Assembly (NCBI RefSeq): GCF_051014685.1
Contig: NC_135048.1
Location: 23,330,543-23,394,542, forward strand
From: Ptiloglossa arizonensis
Lineage: Eukaryota; Arthropoda; Insecta; Hymenoptera; Colletidae
Length of the DNA: 64,000 nucleotides
Reading direction: 5' to 3'
In this document: piece after piece, positions 25,059 through 38,235 of the stretch
How positions within the stretch are numbered: the stretch's first letter is position 1
How the letters are laid out: each line of letters begins with the position of its first letter
Notes under the pieces: generated by a model
Seen by the model: only the letters and a program-made list of their open reading frames with translations
Told to the model about the DNA's origin: nothing
The model's database searches: none
Made by a program: the position numbers and the translations under genes

Positions 25059-25200
25059 TAGGTTGTTGAGTAAGTTTTGTTGTTCAATGAAATTTATTGA
25101 GCAATCTCAAAAGATTTGTTCAGAACAATACAAAAGTATTGTTCAATAAGTTTTATCATTCAATAAAACGATCAAATGATAAAACTTATTGAACAACCTA
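25059..25200. mobile_element. Mariner-type MITE, 142 bp
   Basis: Bounded by TA on each side. The left terminus GGTTGTTGAGTAAGTTTTGT and the right terminus read inward, GGTTGTTCAATAAGTTTTAT, are inverted repeats of about 20 bp. The right half contains a further inverted TGTTCAATAAGTTTTATCA copy (from 25139), so it looks like an element with internal or nested palindromes. No coding capacity. Same ends as 15174-15223. Confidence 0.65.
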
Positions 25201-26129
25201 TTACAGTAATCCTGAATTTGTAAATTATTATATTATATAGAACTATATATATTCCCAATGTTATTGCTTATTCTTTGGTTTCTAATGGTATAAACATTTT
25301 TGAGGTACATAATCTGTAATCATAAATCAGATTAATGGTTGAAGATATAAAATCAAATTAATATGTGAAATAGATCGATGATTAGTTTGCTAGTATTTTT
25401 CATGATTATAATTTATGGAACTATAACATCAGTATTAATTAATGAACTACTTAATTATATAATTAATTTTTAAAACATTATTACTGCAATCAACACTGTA
25501 TGTGATCTACAAGTGATACACATATACCATTAGTTCAATAATATAATTATGTTTGTTATGTTTTAAATATTATCTTTATTTTATTTTCTAGTTATAGTAA
25601 GACATTTTTTATTTAACAAATTTACACAAATATGAAATATAATTTCCATTATTTCATTTATTAACATAAAAATAATAAATTAGTTTTCATATGCTTATCA
25701 CTAATGTTTCTGAGACTCATTAATTTTTCTGGTTTATTTTTTATTTGAAAATACACTGATTGATATTAATGTTATACAGTTTTATTTATATATGATAATA
25801 AAAGCAATACTTTAGTTTCTCTTTTCCTAAATTTTTCCTCTTTCCCTTTTTTCTTTATTTTTCCATATGCCCAAAAGACATTCTTACAGGTTGAAAGTCC
25901 GTTCGTTATAGTTTCTAGTGCAGTACAAAACTGTTTACGGTTTACCGGTATTTCTTAGTTTGTGTTGTGTTCGAGTTGAAAGTTTAAAACTTAAACCAAA
26001 AAAAGTTCCGGGCAAGAAATCCTGAAAAATAACAGTATGTATTGTATATGTGAAAAAAGTTCAGTTTAAGTAAGAAGTATAAAAGTTGCTAGTAAAAAAA
26101 GTTATCAACGTGATATAAAAAGTATGTTC

Positions 26130-26196
26130 GACACGGTATGGATCGCGCGCGTTGTGCCTTCAAGAGCGAGTACTGCACAGGCTCTTATTGATACAG
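26130..26196 (+). other. Probable noncoding 5' exon of ZC3H18
   Basis: Right end set by the strong donor ACAG/GTAAGCC; it would join the exon beginning at 26365, 16 bases before the start codon. The left edge is not determined by sequence. Confidence 0.4.
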
Positions 26197-26380
26197 GTAA
26201 GCCCCTGCGATGCTACTGATGCAGATTTTTCAGTGCTACATTCGGTTGGTACGGCTAAAAATTTCACTTCTCAAGTAAGAGGAATTAATGATTTGTTTGA
26301 ACGATGGTCCCATTTGTTCATTAAATTTCACTATGTGTATTGTAAGAAAATCACTTGTTTACAGGCTAGAATAATTCATC

Positions 26381-29300
26381 ATGTCAGACTCTGGTTCAGA
26401 AAGTTCCTCTTCAGAGGGTTATGATGGAAGGAGAAATCCAGTTACATCTGCTGATAATGTGGGATCGCCAAACTTCTCACACCATTCATCTGTATCAGGG
26501 CATAAATCTAGGGCAAGTTCTATTTCTTCAAGAGGGAAGTCACCTGAATCTAGTATATCTGAAAGAGATTCAAAATCTCCAAGATATACCCCAATATCAC
26601 CAAAATCTCAGAGATCAGGATTAGCATCTCCGAGTGAAGAAGAAGGTTCTCCGAGATCCACTCGTAGTTTGTCAAAATCACCACCTACTACACCAAAATC
26701 ATATCATTCAAGAAATAATTCTTTGGATTCACCAAGAAGCGATCGCAGCTTGTCTCGTTCTCCTATACAAGATGAAAGATCATGTCCATCTACTCCTAAT
26801 GATTCTAAATCTTTGCACATGGAAGATACTGAACCCAAACAATTTGAACTTGAAGTCGATGCACAAAGATCTGGAGATAATTCTCCTAAATCATATTCAT
26901 ACAAGAATAGTGAGTCAAGACAAAGTTCACCAAAATCTCCAAGATCTGGACATAGTTCAGCAAAATCATTAATATCTGAAAGAAGTTCTCCAAAATCAGA
27001 TCCAGCATCTCCTATGGATGATCAAGAATCAGACAAACACTCACCACCTTCTTTTCCACCAACAAAAAGTGGTTCATTTAATGAATTGGATGGAGAACAA
27101 ATTTCAGATGGAGACATTGAAGATGAACCTGAATCTATGGCTAAATCAAAACCTGTACCAATTACACATGGTGAAGATTTATCAGATGTTTCTGATCTAG
27201 AAAGTATGGACGGGGTTGATGGCACTACAGAACATGAATCAAGGCTTCAAGAAAATCAACAAAATGAGGAAAGACACATGATAAACAATGATGATAAAAC
27301 AGAAAAAGAAGATAAAAGTGTACCTGTTGGATTAGCAGAAGAAAGTGAACAATTGGATTTTGAAGCTGATGGTCAATGGAAAGATGAGCGTGATGAAGGT
27401 AAATAGTTTATAAATTGTTTAAATTTAAACATAAATTTACATCAAATAAGAAATAAATGTTATATATATTTATAATAAGAATAATTAATTATTACATTTT
27501 TAGGAGAAGCAGAAGGGCCAATTATTAAAGAAAATAAAGATGATAAAGATGGAAAAGATAAAGAGAAAGAAAAAGTTAAATTAAAAGAAGGAGGTGAAGG
27601 AAATGACAAAGAAGAAGGAGAAGAAGATGGGGAGAAAGTAGAATCTGAATTAGAGGAAGGCGAGCTCAGCGATGGTGATGATGCTCGACCAGAAGAAACA
27701 GAGCCAAGACCTGTTTGCCGCTTTTATAACAGAGGGCAATGTACCTGGGGTGTTAGTTGTAGATTCTTACATCCAGGTGTAACTGATAAGGGTAATTATA
27801 CAATGTTTGATATGGTGAGGCCAATGGCATATCCACCACACGCAGCAGCCCCACATGAATTCAGACCGCATATTGATAGGCCAAATATGGTACGACCATT
27901 GCCTGGTTACGGAGCACCATCTCATACACCCAAAGTAGAAGAGCTTCCTACTGAATCTGCATGGGAACGTGGATTACGTCATGCTAAAGAGGTCAGTTTA
28001 TATTTCTATGAAATTATTGAATTTTTATATATTATTTGTTTTAACTCTCTCACTTATGACCTACTAAATATTTAGCACATTTAATTCCTTATGCTTTAAA
28101 ACAGAGTAGAAAGCAATTTTATCCATTATTTTATATTTTTCTACATTTTATACATGTCATGTATCTTCTAATAAAAGAATTAAAATTAAATTACAATTTT
28201 ATGTTGTACTGGTAAAATCAATTAGCTAATGTATTCAAGAAAATTTATTCGTGAGAGGGTTAGTACAAAATGTTTTTATTAATATTTACTTATTTTCTTA
28301 TAGATGATGCGCAAGGCAAATAAACGTAAAGAATCAGATATGGACTTTGAAGAAAAGAAGATGAATTTAAGCTTAGGGCAAGATGAATTAGATAGAGAAG
28401 CAGGATATTATGTAAGAGCAGCTAGCCCAGAACCACCAGCTGAAAGGTGGCCACCCAGAGAAGCACCTCGAAGAATGCCTCCACCAAGGATTACACCAGA
28501 AAGATATATTGAAGAACCTGATCCTTATTATGCACCACCAACAGCACCACCAGAATATTATAGGTAATACTTATCATCTATAAAACAGGTTTAAAATATT
28601 TTATTTAGATACTTTATTACTTCGTCTATAAAATTCATTCATTCATTTAAATTTTTGGTTTATAGGAGAGTACATTATAAAGCAGATACTCGAGTTACCA
28701 CTGAATATCGAGAGCGTATCGATTATCATCCCGTACCTCGTGGTACGCCCCATTCTGTTTCTCCGCCACCCCACACAAGAGATCGAGAAAGAGAAAGAGA
28801 ACGTGAACGTGATAGGGAACGAGAATATTATGAAAAATACGAAAAGAAACATAAACGTCCATCAAGGGAAGTTATAGTAGAACGTATTCCACCGACAAAA
28901 CCGTGGCGAGAAGAGGAACCGCCACCAGTGGAAAGAGGTAGAGGAGACGAATGGGCAGATCCTTGGATGCGGAGGAAGTCCCCCAGCACTGTACGTCGAA
29001 ATACATCATCTCGACGTTCACGAAGGCAATCGTATTCTTCAGGCTCTTCTTATTCGTCAACAAGGTAAACTTTATTGTATCATGACTATAATTATTTGGT
29101 TTGTTTTATTTAATTAGGTTAATTAAATATTTGTCAAATGTAATGCAACTTATAAATTATAATCTGTAAATTACTCTCTTCAGACATATTTATAAATAGT
29201 TCGTGCTCAAATCTTTTTTATTTTTTTTTTTATTTTTTTTTTCGAATATTTCTTATGTACAAAAACGTACAAGTGTCCTGTATGCTGTTTTTAGTTCTAG

Positions 29301-30236
29301 CCGTAGCTCGAGCCGCTCTAGCTACAGTTCTTACGACTCCCTATCCAGGTCCCGATCACCATCCCCTCCCTCTAGAACCCGTGGTGCTGGGAAAGGGAAA
29401 GCAGTCGTGACATCGCCACCCTCAAATCCTCCAACGGTGGCAGCTGCTGCACCTCAACGCGGTGCTATGTTGATGAACCCTCCTGCTCCTTCTCCTCGTC
29501 CACCCAAAGGTTCCATTTCTCCTACAACTGGCACGCTTCACCGACGTGCTGGACTCAACCCACCTGCACCGAGTCCACTTTCCTCTCATCAACGTCATCA
29601 TGAGAAGACACGAGATAAAGCAGCTATAGCAGCAGCTGCAGTGGCAAAAGTTATCAAAAGTCGATCAAGATCCAGGTAAAAACGTGCAAAATATATAAAT
29701 ACAACTCCATATTATGTACGTTAATTCCTATCAAGTTGAAATGTTCCTAATATTATTAAATTCATAAAAGCAATAAACATTTTAGAATATGTATAATGTA
29801 AGGTATAATAAAATTTGATTTTAGGTCATCACATAGTAGTTCAGGGTCGGAGAGTAGCGGCAGTAGCACTGATTCCAGTGAATCAAGTTATTCGTCTTCT
29901 TCTAGCGAGACTCGTCGAAGAAAAGGTTCAACTCCACCGATAACGCGAAAAGATTCCAAGGGTATTGATGCTTTAAAACTTAGTGGTACCAAACAACAAA
30001 TCAAACTTACATTAAAGCCAACAAGCAATACTACAACTGTGAAGAAGATTGATCGCTCTACTTTAATGGCTGGAAAAAAGCGAGGACTAGAATCACCACC
30101 TTTAATCGATAGTAAAGCAAGTGTTGCTGCAGCTGCAGCTAAAGCGGCTAAGAAAGCGAGTTCACGACGAGAAGAATTGTTAAAACAACTTAAAGCAGTG
30201 GAAGACGCGATCGCGCGTAAGAGATCAAAAGTTTAA
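26381..30236 (+). CDS. ZC3H18: Zinc finger CCCH domain-containing protein 18
   Basis: Nuclear RNA-decay adaptor that links cap-binding complex/ARS2 to the NEXT-exosome. Six coding exons: 26381-27398, 27504-27991, 28304-28563, 28666-29064, 29295-29675, 29825-30236; 985 residues (human 953). Residues 1-340 are a Ser/Pro-rich disordered region with many SPKS/SPRS sites. One CCCH finger of spacing CX7CX5CX3H lies near residues 411-430 (CRFYNRGQCTWGVSCRFLH), after an acidic stretch. Then come a Pro-rich part, an RE/RD-repeat segment (28770-28830), RS-rich blocks, and the conserved end REELLKQLKAVEDAIARKR. Start codon is the first ATG after the acceptor at 26364. It is convergent with FIT2. Confidence 0.95.
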
Positions 30237-32684
30237 TAATGCGGCTTGTCACCTTGGAGGTAAATATGTATGTACACGCATAAATATTTCCTATATGTAT
30301 TATGTAATTAGCTGCTATAAAATAATGTGTGATATGAAAAAAAGATTTCATGTTAGAAACAGGAGTTTCTAATTTCACAAATATATTCTACTCGCGATAT
30401 TAATATTTCATTCTTTAATTTTCTTTCTCATCAATATATAAACATATAATGTTGCGCAAATGTCATACTGTACAGTATCTTCATTATTGGAAGTAAAAAG
30501 TATGTGCGCCACATCCATGCACACACGCACGTGCATGAAAATCTTGAGCATTGAAGTTTTTTAAGGATCAAAGAATAATAGTGATCTGTAAGAATAGAGT
30601 AAAAATAAACTACAAAATAATGTTGTGAAAATGCCAAACACGCGTAAATAAAAACAAACGTGTAATTTATTTATGTATGAACGGTAAAGATTTTGTTGAA
30701 ATACACAAAATATCTACATCATAACGAATCTAACATTTCTAACTGATGCAAACAAAATTGGTGGTATTAAACGACAATAAAACGTCGCACCAGTACAAAT
30801 ATTCTGTAATCCCTTCTTTTTTATTTTGTTACAGAATGAAGTTTATATTCTTTACATTATTGGTTTAAAAATAATCCATGCAAAGTAAAAACATTTACAA
30901 TTAGACATTAATGTGTATAACCGCTAATATAAGTAATTCATTAATAAATAAATAATAAAGCAGTTCAAAGGAAAAGTTTGAATTCAGTATAACAAAAAAT
31001 AAATATACATATGACAAAGCGTACGTATAGTATACTGCTGCTGTTTACATTATATGTATGGCCATGAAAGATTAAAGTCATAACACTTTCACTATAAAAC
31101 ATAAAATAAATAACTACTATTGAATTTTATACCTACTTAAAATATTAGTTGAGATGCTAAGGTAAATAAATTTGTTGAATAAACGTAGTAACGCGAAAAG
31201 TTATTAAGAAAAATGTATTCTTCTATACGATTTTTTGTAGAGTAGTAAATTAATCTTAAACACAATAATAGTAAAGTATACAAAATCTGATAAATTTATA
31301 ACAAAACAAACACATGTGACAATGTATTTTATACTTTTAACAACAAATCATGTTAAATTCGTATTACAAGCACTTTTTTGACTTATGAGACGGACACTTT
31401 GTTAAGAATAAAATTTATTATATATAAATTACAAAACAAGGTCACACAAAAAGGTACATCTACAACGTTGATTGTACTATATAGGCAGACTTTGGTTCAA
31501 CAATCCATATAGACATAGAAAAAGACACATACTTTGTTTAATCATACAGAAATACATCAAGTATTATTTAAGTAGATACAATAATTACAAAATTTAATCA
31601 AAACTGCTGTTTTAAAGGAAGTAATTGTTTCGATTAAACAAAATATCACCAACAATGTGTATAATTTATCCAGAACTTTAAATACATATTTAGTGTGCTA
31701 TATCCAATACCCAAAAATTTGAGAAGGTATTCTAATGTGAATCTTTGAAAATCTCGATTTTTTTTTATTTTCTAAAAAAAATAAGGTTCCAAAAATATTT
31801 AAGGAGGAAAAAAAAGATTTCTTTTATAACCCTAGGCTGACAGATTAGCCATAAGTATAATTTTCATTATATGAATGATCATTATTGATATACAAAACTT
31901 TAAAGGCGTTTCTCTTGAAACTATGTTTTTTAATATGGTGTCCATGATATCTCAAAATTTACTTAACCAAATACTTTAAAAATTTAGGTGCACGTAAAAA
32001 AAGAAAAGGTGCACATTTAGTATATGTATGACTATAGCCTGTTCTAGAATTTATCCACAATTTTTATTTTTATTTGTTATATATTTTTAGACTTCTGAAA
32101 TTGAAAGATAAACATGAAAAATCAGTAATCAAATTTCAAAATATCGCCATTTGTTTAATTAATAGTTTTTTTTATTTTGTCCTAATATCTGTCATAGCGA
32201 AACTTATACTAATTAAGAATCTTACAAGTTTTTTCATTTCAGATAAACAAAATGGTCGCAATCATGGACACCGTTGGCGACCTTTTTAAAAGCAATTATG
32301 TTTGAAAGTATTTAGTACTACCAATTTTAATTTTCTTTGGCAAAAAAATTTTGGAGTGTTATTCAAACACGTATAAATAAACCTTATGAATTTTTTTGCA
32401 AAAGGTGTTATAGTTTCTTTGCAAAAGATTCCCAAAGAAAATTAAAAAGAAAAAAGAGACGCTTCACGCTAGAATATCCTCATAACAAATCGTCGCCTAA
32501 AATCAACCAGAATTGTATTTGGCAGATTCTAAGTTTTCAAACATCGTATCTCCAAAAATTGCGTAAATTAAAAACATAAATTACATTATTTAGTGTAATT
32601 ACAAATTAAATTAAAAATATTACAATTAACGTAATATAACAAATTCACAAATAAGTGAACATAAAATCAAATTTGTTCGTTCAT
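30237..32684. other. Convergent 3' flanks of ZC3H18 and FIT2
   Basis: 2.4 kb of AT-rich DNA, probably including a long ZC3H18 3' UTR. Short open frames at 32074-32289 and 32337-32579 have low-complexity Lys/Phe-rich translations and no family similarity. No RNA gene or transposon ends recognised. Confidence 0.45.
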
Positions 32685-33785
32685 TTATTTAAAATATTGA
32701 TTAACGCGAATAAAAAGACCATTACTACGTCTCGACCTAATTGAGCTGTTGTTATGAACTTTTATCTCATTATATTTAAATAAACCATCGCCAGGAGGGG
32801 GAAGTGAAATTTTTGTGGACTTATACCACCATTGATAAGTAACATACCACGTTAAAATGGCAGCTACACCTCCCAAAAACTTTTCTATCATAGTATGATA
32901 ATAGAGTATTGTAGATATTAACATAATGTCCCAAAGTAATTGTTGTAGTGTCATTGCGACAAAAAGACCTCTGAGATAAGGCGTTAACGCCTTATGCGCC
33001 TTCTTTAAGAACTCCAAGTCGGAATTTGAAAGATTCCGAAGCGGTCCTGTTCTAAGCTTGTTTGGAGTACTTCGTGAGTGTTCTTCCTGCATAATCAAAT
33101 CCTTTATACCTTCCCATCCAATTAACGAAGAGCCTTCTTCTGCCAGAATTAAACTTGAGTATATCAAGATAAACGTATGCCCAGATATATCAATACTACT
33201 CCAAAATCTGCCAGATTGAAGACATTTTGTTTTGGTCTGAAATTGTATGTCTTTCGTGTTAAGACATCGACCATAATTCGTTTCTACATAATTAAATACT
33301 TTTATCCATAGTAGCCATGCAATCGTGGCTAAAACCAATCTAGCAAGATGTTTGAGTAAAATCGGTCTACGACCACAGCCGACTGTGTGCGCAGTCAATG
33401 CAACCCATGGAACAGTTATAGTCAGCAGCCAGCCCCATCCCCACTTTACAAAGTATCGATTAAGCGCATTGTCAGAACGCGAGAAATATGATCCTGGCAT
33501 AGTGGTAAAGTCTGTTATGAGCGATATTATAAATATTGCACCGCAGTATATAGCGATCTTGAGTCTTGTATCAAATAGTAAAGATTTCTTACAAACATGT
33601 AAAAACATCGTTACAAGAATAAGACCGATAGAGCTCGGTGCAGCGGTTGGTTGAGTTCCACCTCTGTCTTCCTGAGTTGAATTTGGACGGAAGTTTAGGC
33701 AACTCGACCTTAAATTATTTGTTGTTGAACCAAACATCGTGGAATTGCCAAGGGTCGTACGCACACGTCTTCGTTTTTCCATCAT
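32685..33785 (-). CDS. FITM2: Fat storage-inducing transmembrane protein (FIT2)
   Basis: ER membrane lipid phosphatase/diphosphatase of the FIT family (acyl-CoA diphosphatase activity in human FIT2), required for lipid droplet budding and ER homeostasis. Single exon, 366 residues. Six hydrophobic segments are visible from about residue 50 on. The two catalytic histidines sit in DISGHTFILIYSSLI (His203) and in LYYHTMIEKFLGG (His297), matching human His155 and His214. The interval between them is longer than in human (94 against 59) because of a polar loop with EEHSRSTPNKLRTG. The cytosolic N-terminus is longer than in mammals. Minus strand, convergent with ZC3H18. Confidence 0.95.
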   Translation of the reverse strand: MMEKRRRVRTTLGNSTMFGSTTNNLRSSCLNFRPNSTQEDRGGTQPTAAPSSIGLILVTMFLHVCKKSLLFDTRLKIAIYCGAIFIISLITDFTTMPGSYFSRSDNALNRYFVKWGWGWLLTITVPWVALTAHTVGCGRRPILLKHLARLVLATIAWLLWIKVFNYVETNYGRCLNTKDIQFQTKTKCLQSGRFWSSIDISGHTFILIYSSLILAEEGSSLIGWEGIKDLIMQEEHSRSTPNKLRTGPLRNLSNSDLEFLKKAHKALTPYLRGLFVAMTLQQLLWDIMLISTILYYHTMIEKFLGGVAAILTWYVTYQWWYKSTKISLPPPGDGLFKYNEIKVHNNSSIRSRRSNGLFIRVNQYFK

Positions 33786-35239
33786 GCAGCCAGTGCAAAG
33801 GTTATTGCACGTACATTATTAATAGTACGTTACGTAGTCACATATCATATAATTCTCTTTTACACAATTGAGATTAAATTTTAACCTCGTTGTATACCCT
33901 TCCAACGAGTATTATTTATTTCACGTGCAGTTAACACGTTTTATACACTAGGTGTATGAATTAACTGGTACAGATATACAAAGGCAGACGTACTGTATAT
34001 GTAGGTTATGTGTTATTCAAAATAGTACTACTTACACTGTACAAATGCGATCGTACTGATTTGCTCTGTCATCCAGTGGGTCAACTATTTCCACTACTAT
34101 CATGAATTATTAATGTTGAACATAAATTATTTTTTCTATTACAAGTAAAGTATTCTTCCAAAAAGCACTAGTGACCGATCGTCACACAATTTGAAGAGAG
34201 TGGGGGCCCACTTATTTGGGATATTAAATGCAAAATTACAATTGGGTGGCATGGTTGCCGGGAAAAATCCACCTCATACACCGTCCTTTGTGTACGAGAC
34301 CGACTTGCGCTTATAATATAGAAATGGTAGGGAGAGCATGTGGTACTCAATATGCAGCCAAATTTAGTTCTCAACGAAGTAATACTGTACTTTCATAAAA
34401 TGTTTTATTACAAGAAAAAATTATACATTTTGTTTTTTAACAAAATATATTAAAATATATATAATTAATACTTTTTATTTTATGATTGAAATATTTTCAT
34501 TTTGAAAATAAAACATTGTACAAGAAATAAAGCAGAAAATTAATATTGTAGTTTGGAATGAATAAATAGTTGATTTACAACAATGTGTAAATACTTGACT
34601 TCCAAAATAAAGTAATACAAATATGACTAGAGTAAGTTTTTTATTTGCTATTGAACTTCTATGACACTGCATTTCTGTGCAATAAGCTCTTTTTTTTTTT
34701 TTTGTTTTGTTTTTTAGGAAAACAGAATTATAGCTAAATACATTTACATTTAAAAGTCTTATGCAGATCATTGAGTAATGTTAGAAAAGGAACTTTGCTA
34801 TCTCTTTCAGAACTTTGTTAAACATATAAAATTCTTAGCACATTCTCTAATAACTTGCAAATACTTCTGCAAGTTTAAATTTTATTCATTAACTCATGAT
34901 TCTTCTATATAGCTTCTGCAAGGCACCATTAAGAGTTCATTTGAAATATGTAGATATTAACAATGGCCGCTTATTATGAAAATTATTGTTTCAATAATTA
35001 TTTTATAATAAATTAGGCGACTTTAAAAATCACTGCTTCATTACTGCTAAGTTTTTGACTAGTTCTAATAAATTTATGACCAATCACCATTGATAATAAG
35101 TATACTTAAACATATCCACAAAACGCGTACGTTTTCGTTTCATTTCGTTGTTAAGATATTCATTAATTTTATGTGGTAAAATTGGACAATTAGTATTTCT
35201 ACAAACAAACGTAGCTGCTAGACAAACAAACAAAAAATA
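33786..35239. other. Intergenic between FIT2 and FAM234
   Basis: Contains the FIT2 5' region and the FAM234 3' flank. The stretch 34160-34380 is richer in G and C than its flanks and begins near an interrupted palindrome GTGACCGATCGTCAC (34170-34184); it could be FIT2 promoter or first-exon sequence. Its short minus-strand frame has no ATG start. A poly(T) tract lies near 34690. Confidence 0.4.
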
Positions 35240-38235
35240 TTAAACATTTATACGCAATGAGCTAGATACAATTGAATCTAATTTTACAACTTGCACCTTA
35301 GATATTAGGACCTTTGGTGATTCTACATCATACGAAGACCAGTAAGTTATTAATTCTGGAAATCCGTCTTCACTGATATAATCAATTTCAATTGAACTAA
35401 AATGAGCACGCGAGTTCAAATTCGGTTGACAATCTGAACTGTGACACAATTGAATAATATCACTTTCACTTTTGTTCTTAATTTGTACATCTGTATAATT
35501 TACAAATACTATTAGTACCCTCTCTATTAATCTTCTCTCTGTAATAACAGATACTTTCTTTGTATATTCAGACATTGGGTCCATCCACTGCCAAAATTTA
35601 ATGGCAAATCCAAAAGTATAAGGCTTTCCAGACATAGATAAAAGAGCTGGTTTTGACACAAAAGAATTAGGACTAACATGATCCCAAATTGTTACTGATT
35701 GATTTCCAAACTTTTGCAGTGTTAGATTTACACTAGCTTTGCAAAATTCTCCAGGACATGTTCCTTCATTTTCTGTAGATAAATAATGAAACGGTATAGA
35801 TCTCCAACTATAATTTTCATCATTAAGTTTTAATGTTTTGAACATTTGAAATGTTAGTGATTTCATTACAAATTGCTTATATGTTTCTGATAATTTCATG
35901 GCATGAAATAACCTTACAGAAGTCATGGTTCTAAAACCTGCAAAAAAAAATGAAATGATTTATTATGAAAATAGTTGTAATAGAAATCATATTGATATAT
36001 AGTAATAGTTGATAAATGTTTTTAAAATGATTTTTTCCAAGACATACAAGTGATGTTATGTTTTAAAGGTTAAATTTATTTTTTAACTATTTTGTACTAA
36101 ATACACGATACTTACTTTTTCTATTACTGTCATTGCAGATGTAAGATATGGTATCATTAAGAACAAGGTTATATATATCGATTGATGAACAATTTCCAGG
36201 TGAATATCGTCCTAAAAGATGACCAGTTCCTCCAGATAAAAGAACAAGATTAGACATATTTTTCATGTCTACTTCTACACTTAAGAAATCATTAACTCCA
36301 TCTGCATCAATATCTGGTAAAATCAAAGGTAGTTTTTCAAACGTGTGGATTTTTGAACTCCAGTGTATAGTGCCTGCAATAGGTTCAATACTAGCCAAAA
36401 GGCCTTGTTCACCAGCAACTATACAATCTGGTTTTCCAGAGTGATCAGTATCAACTGAAATACAGTCAATTTCGGTAGGTGGTCTATTTAAAGAAACCAG
36501 CCATAACGGCAAACCACTATTTGCTTGCATTGACATAATTCCACCTCCTTCTGCTGATATTTGTCCTTGATCTTCACTTGTATCATTTTCTCTATACCGT
36601 TGCCCACGAACAAGGAATATAAGATTTGATGGATTCCCATGAATAATAGAGATAGGACCTTGTAATTCTAAAAACATTTAAATAAATACTTTTGAACTAT
36701 TTTATACTTCAGTTTTAAATCACGACTAATTAGAATACACAATAATCATTTAATTTTATTTGTTTTACTTCTTGTATAAATTTTTATTTAATAATGGTAT
36801 ATGAAAATATTTAGTTTTGTAATTGATTTCCTCTTAATAAAGGTAATTATTTAAATCTAATTAATATACATAATCATTTCTGTAATAAAATAAAATTATT
36901 TAAAACAAGTTTTCCAATAACCATTAATATTATATATTAAAACTGAGGATTGTTTATGTCACTACCAAATATGTACATATACTTAATTATTGTAATTTTA
37001 TTTGGCTTTATTATTGGTATTAAAATCATTAGTTACTATTTTCAAATTATTTATCATTAATGATACTTTGTACCAATAAAAGAAACTAAATACATCCTTA
37101 TTGTAGCATATTTAATTGTGCAAAGATGAAGAGAAATATCTTTTCCATAAGTTTGGTAGACATGTTTAACGTGATTATGTAACTATGTTTACAATCATAA
37201 AAATAGAAGAAATGTATAATTTTGCAGTAATTTGCGAGTAGTTCAATGTATGTGTTCTGTACTGATTTGTGTTTCTGGTGTGTAATGTGTGTGTTTGTGC
37301 GACTGGACAATTAGATGACTGATATTTAGACATAATTCTCAGGAAAACAGACTTTTAACTTTTGACTATTTACATCTTAAAAAGAAATCTTCAAATTACA
37401 TAATAATATAGGATATTTTAATTCTTTTAGAGATAAAAAATTTACATATTTTTCAATTTATCTAATAATTTGAAACATGTTATATTTTTATATATATATA
37501 ACAAACTTACCTACACGTTGTAAAATCTTGTCCCATGATATAGGTGATTGAGGTTTAACGATTGAAGGACATACCATTGAACTATCACAAGGTAAAACAT
37601 ACAAAAATATAACTATTGTTACGATGCATAATAGTATAGAAGTCACCAAACAAAATCGCCGAAGAGGAGACATATCACGTCGTTTCCATAAATCATTTTG
37701 ATCATTTCCATCAACTACCATTATGGGTATATCATCTCTATAATATTTAAGTATATTTTGTCCATTTTTTATACGATTTGCCACATTTTTCGTTTCATCT
37801 AATGGATAATATGCTCCATTTTCATGAATTGTAGTTGTTTCCTATAATTTTTGAATTTATATTATATGTGTATCACATAATTTGATTTGTACAATTTTTG
37901 TTGATCATTTTTCATTATTTAAGGATTATGTTTCTTCCATTAATATAAGATTGATCAAATTATAACTATTACCGAAAAAGAAGTACACTTTTAAAAATAA
38001 TAAAACTTAGTTATTAATCTTTCTTGTTTCACATAATGAATTTTTTATTTATAATATTGTACATTGTTATAAAGGAGAATTTCGTGCAATATCAACTTAC
38101 TGTTAATGCATCATCGGTATGTTCTTTAGGAGCTTCATTTTGTTGAGTCAAACAATCCTCATCTTCGGTATCCGTGTTACTTATACTTTGTGGTAAAGGT
38201 GCGTAACCTTTTCCACTATGAAGATCAATCGACAT
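35240..38235 (-). CDS. FAM234: FAM234-family single-pass membrane protein
   Basis: Member of the FAM234A/B (ITFG3) family; molecular function not established. Four exons: 38235-38101, 37841-37511, 36667-36116, 35937-35240, 571 residues. A cytosolic N-terminus (start MSIDLHSGKGYAPLP) is followed by one membrane anchor at about 109-128 (CLVTSILLCIVTIVIFLYVL) after a basic stretch, giving a type II topology. The extracellular part has FG-GAP/propeller-like repeats with IDADGVNDF and DTDHSGKPDC, calcium-loop-like motifs, plus TNNSGLPLW-like NSGLPLWLVSLN and several N-glycosylation sequons. The third intron boundary is phase 1. Lengths fit FAM234A (552) and B (622). Whether it is closer to A or B cannot be settled by eye. 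Confidence 0.88.
36668..37510 (-). other. FAM234 intron 2
   Basis: 843-base AT-rich intron with no gene inside that I can support. The frame at 37098-37310 is low complexity. Confidence 0.6.

Larger units (their letters stand above)
23875..26364. other. Intergenic and 5' UTR region of ZC3H18
   Basis: AT-rich spacer containing an anomalous GC-rich block (about 24480-24690) and a mariner-type MITE (25059-25200). The right end, from about 25880, is the likely promoter and 5' UTR region of ZC3H18, with a noncoding exon ending at 26196 (ATACAG/GTAAGC) and an acceptor at 26364. Confidence 0.5.

Noticed and set aside
26421..27225. Several 60-112 codon frames in the other frames of ZC3H18 exon 1
   Set aside because: Shadows of the repetitive Ser-rich coding sequence; the ZC3H18 frame alone is consistent with splicing and conservation.
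32074..32579. Two short plus-strand open frames upstream of the FIT2 stop
   Set aside because: Lys/Phe/Ile-rich translations typical of AT-rich noncoding DNA, with no ATG-proximal signal or homology; likely 3' UTR or spacer.
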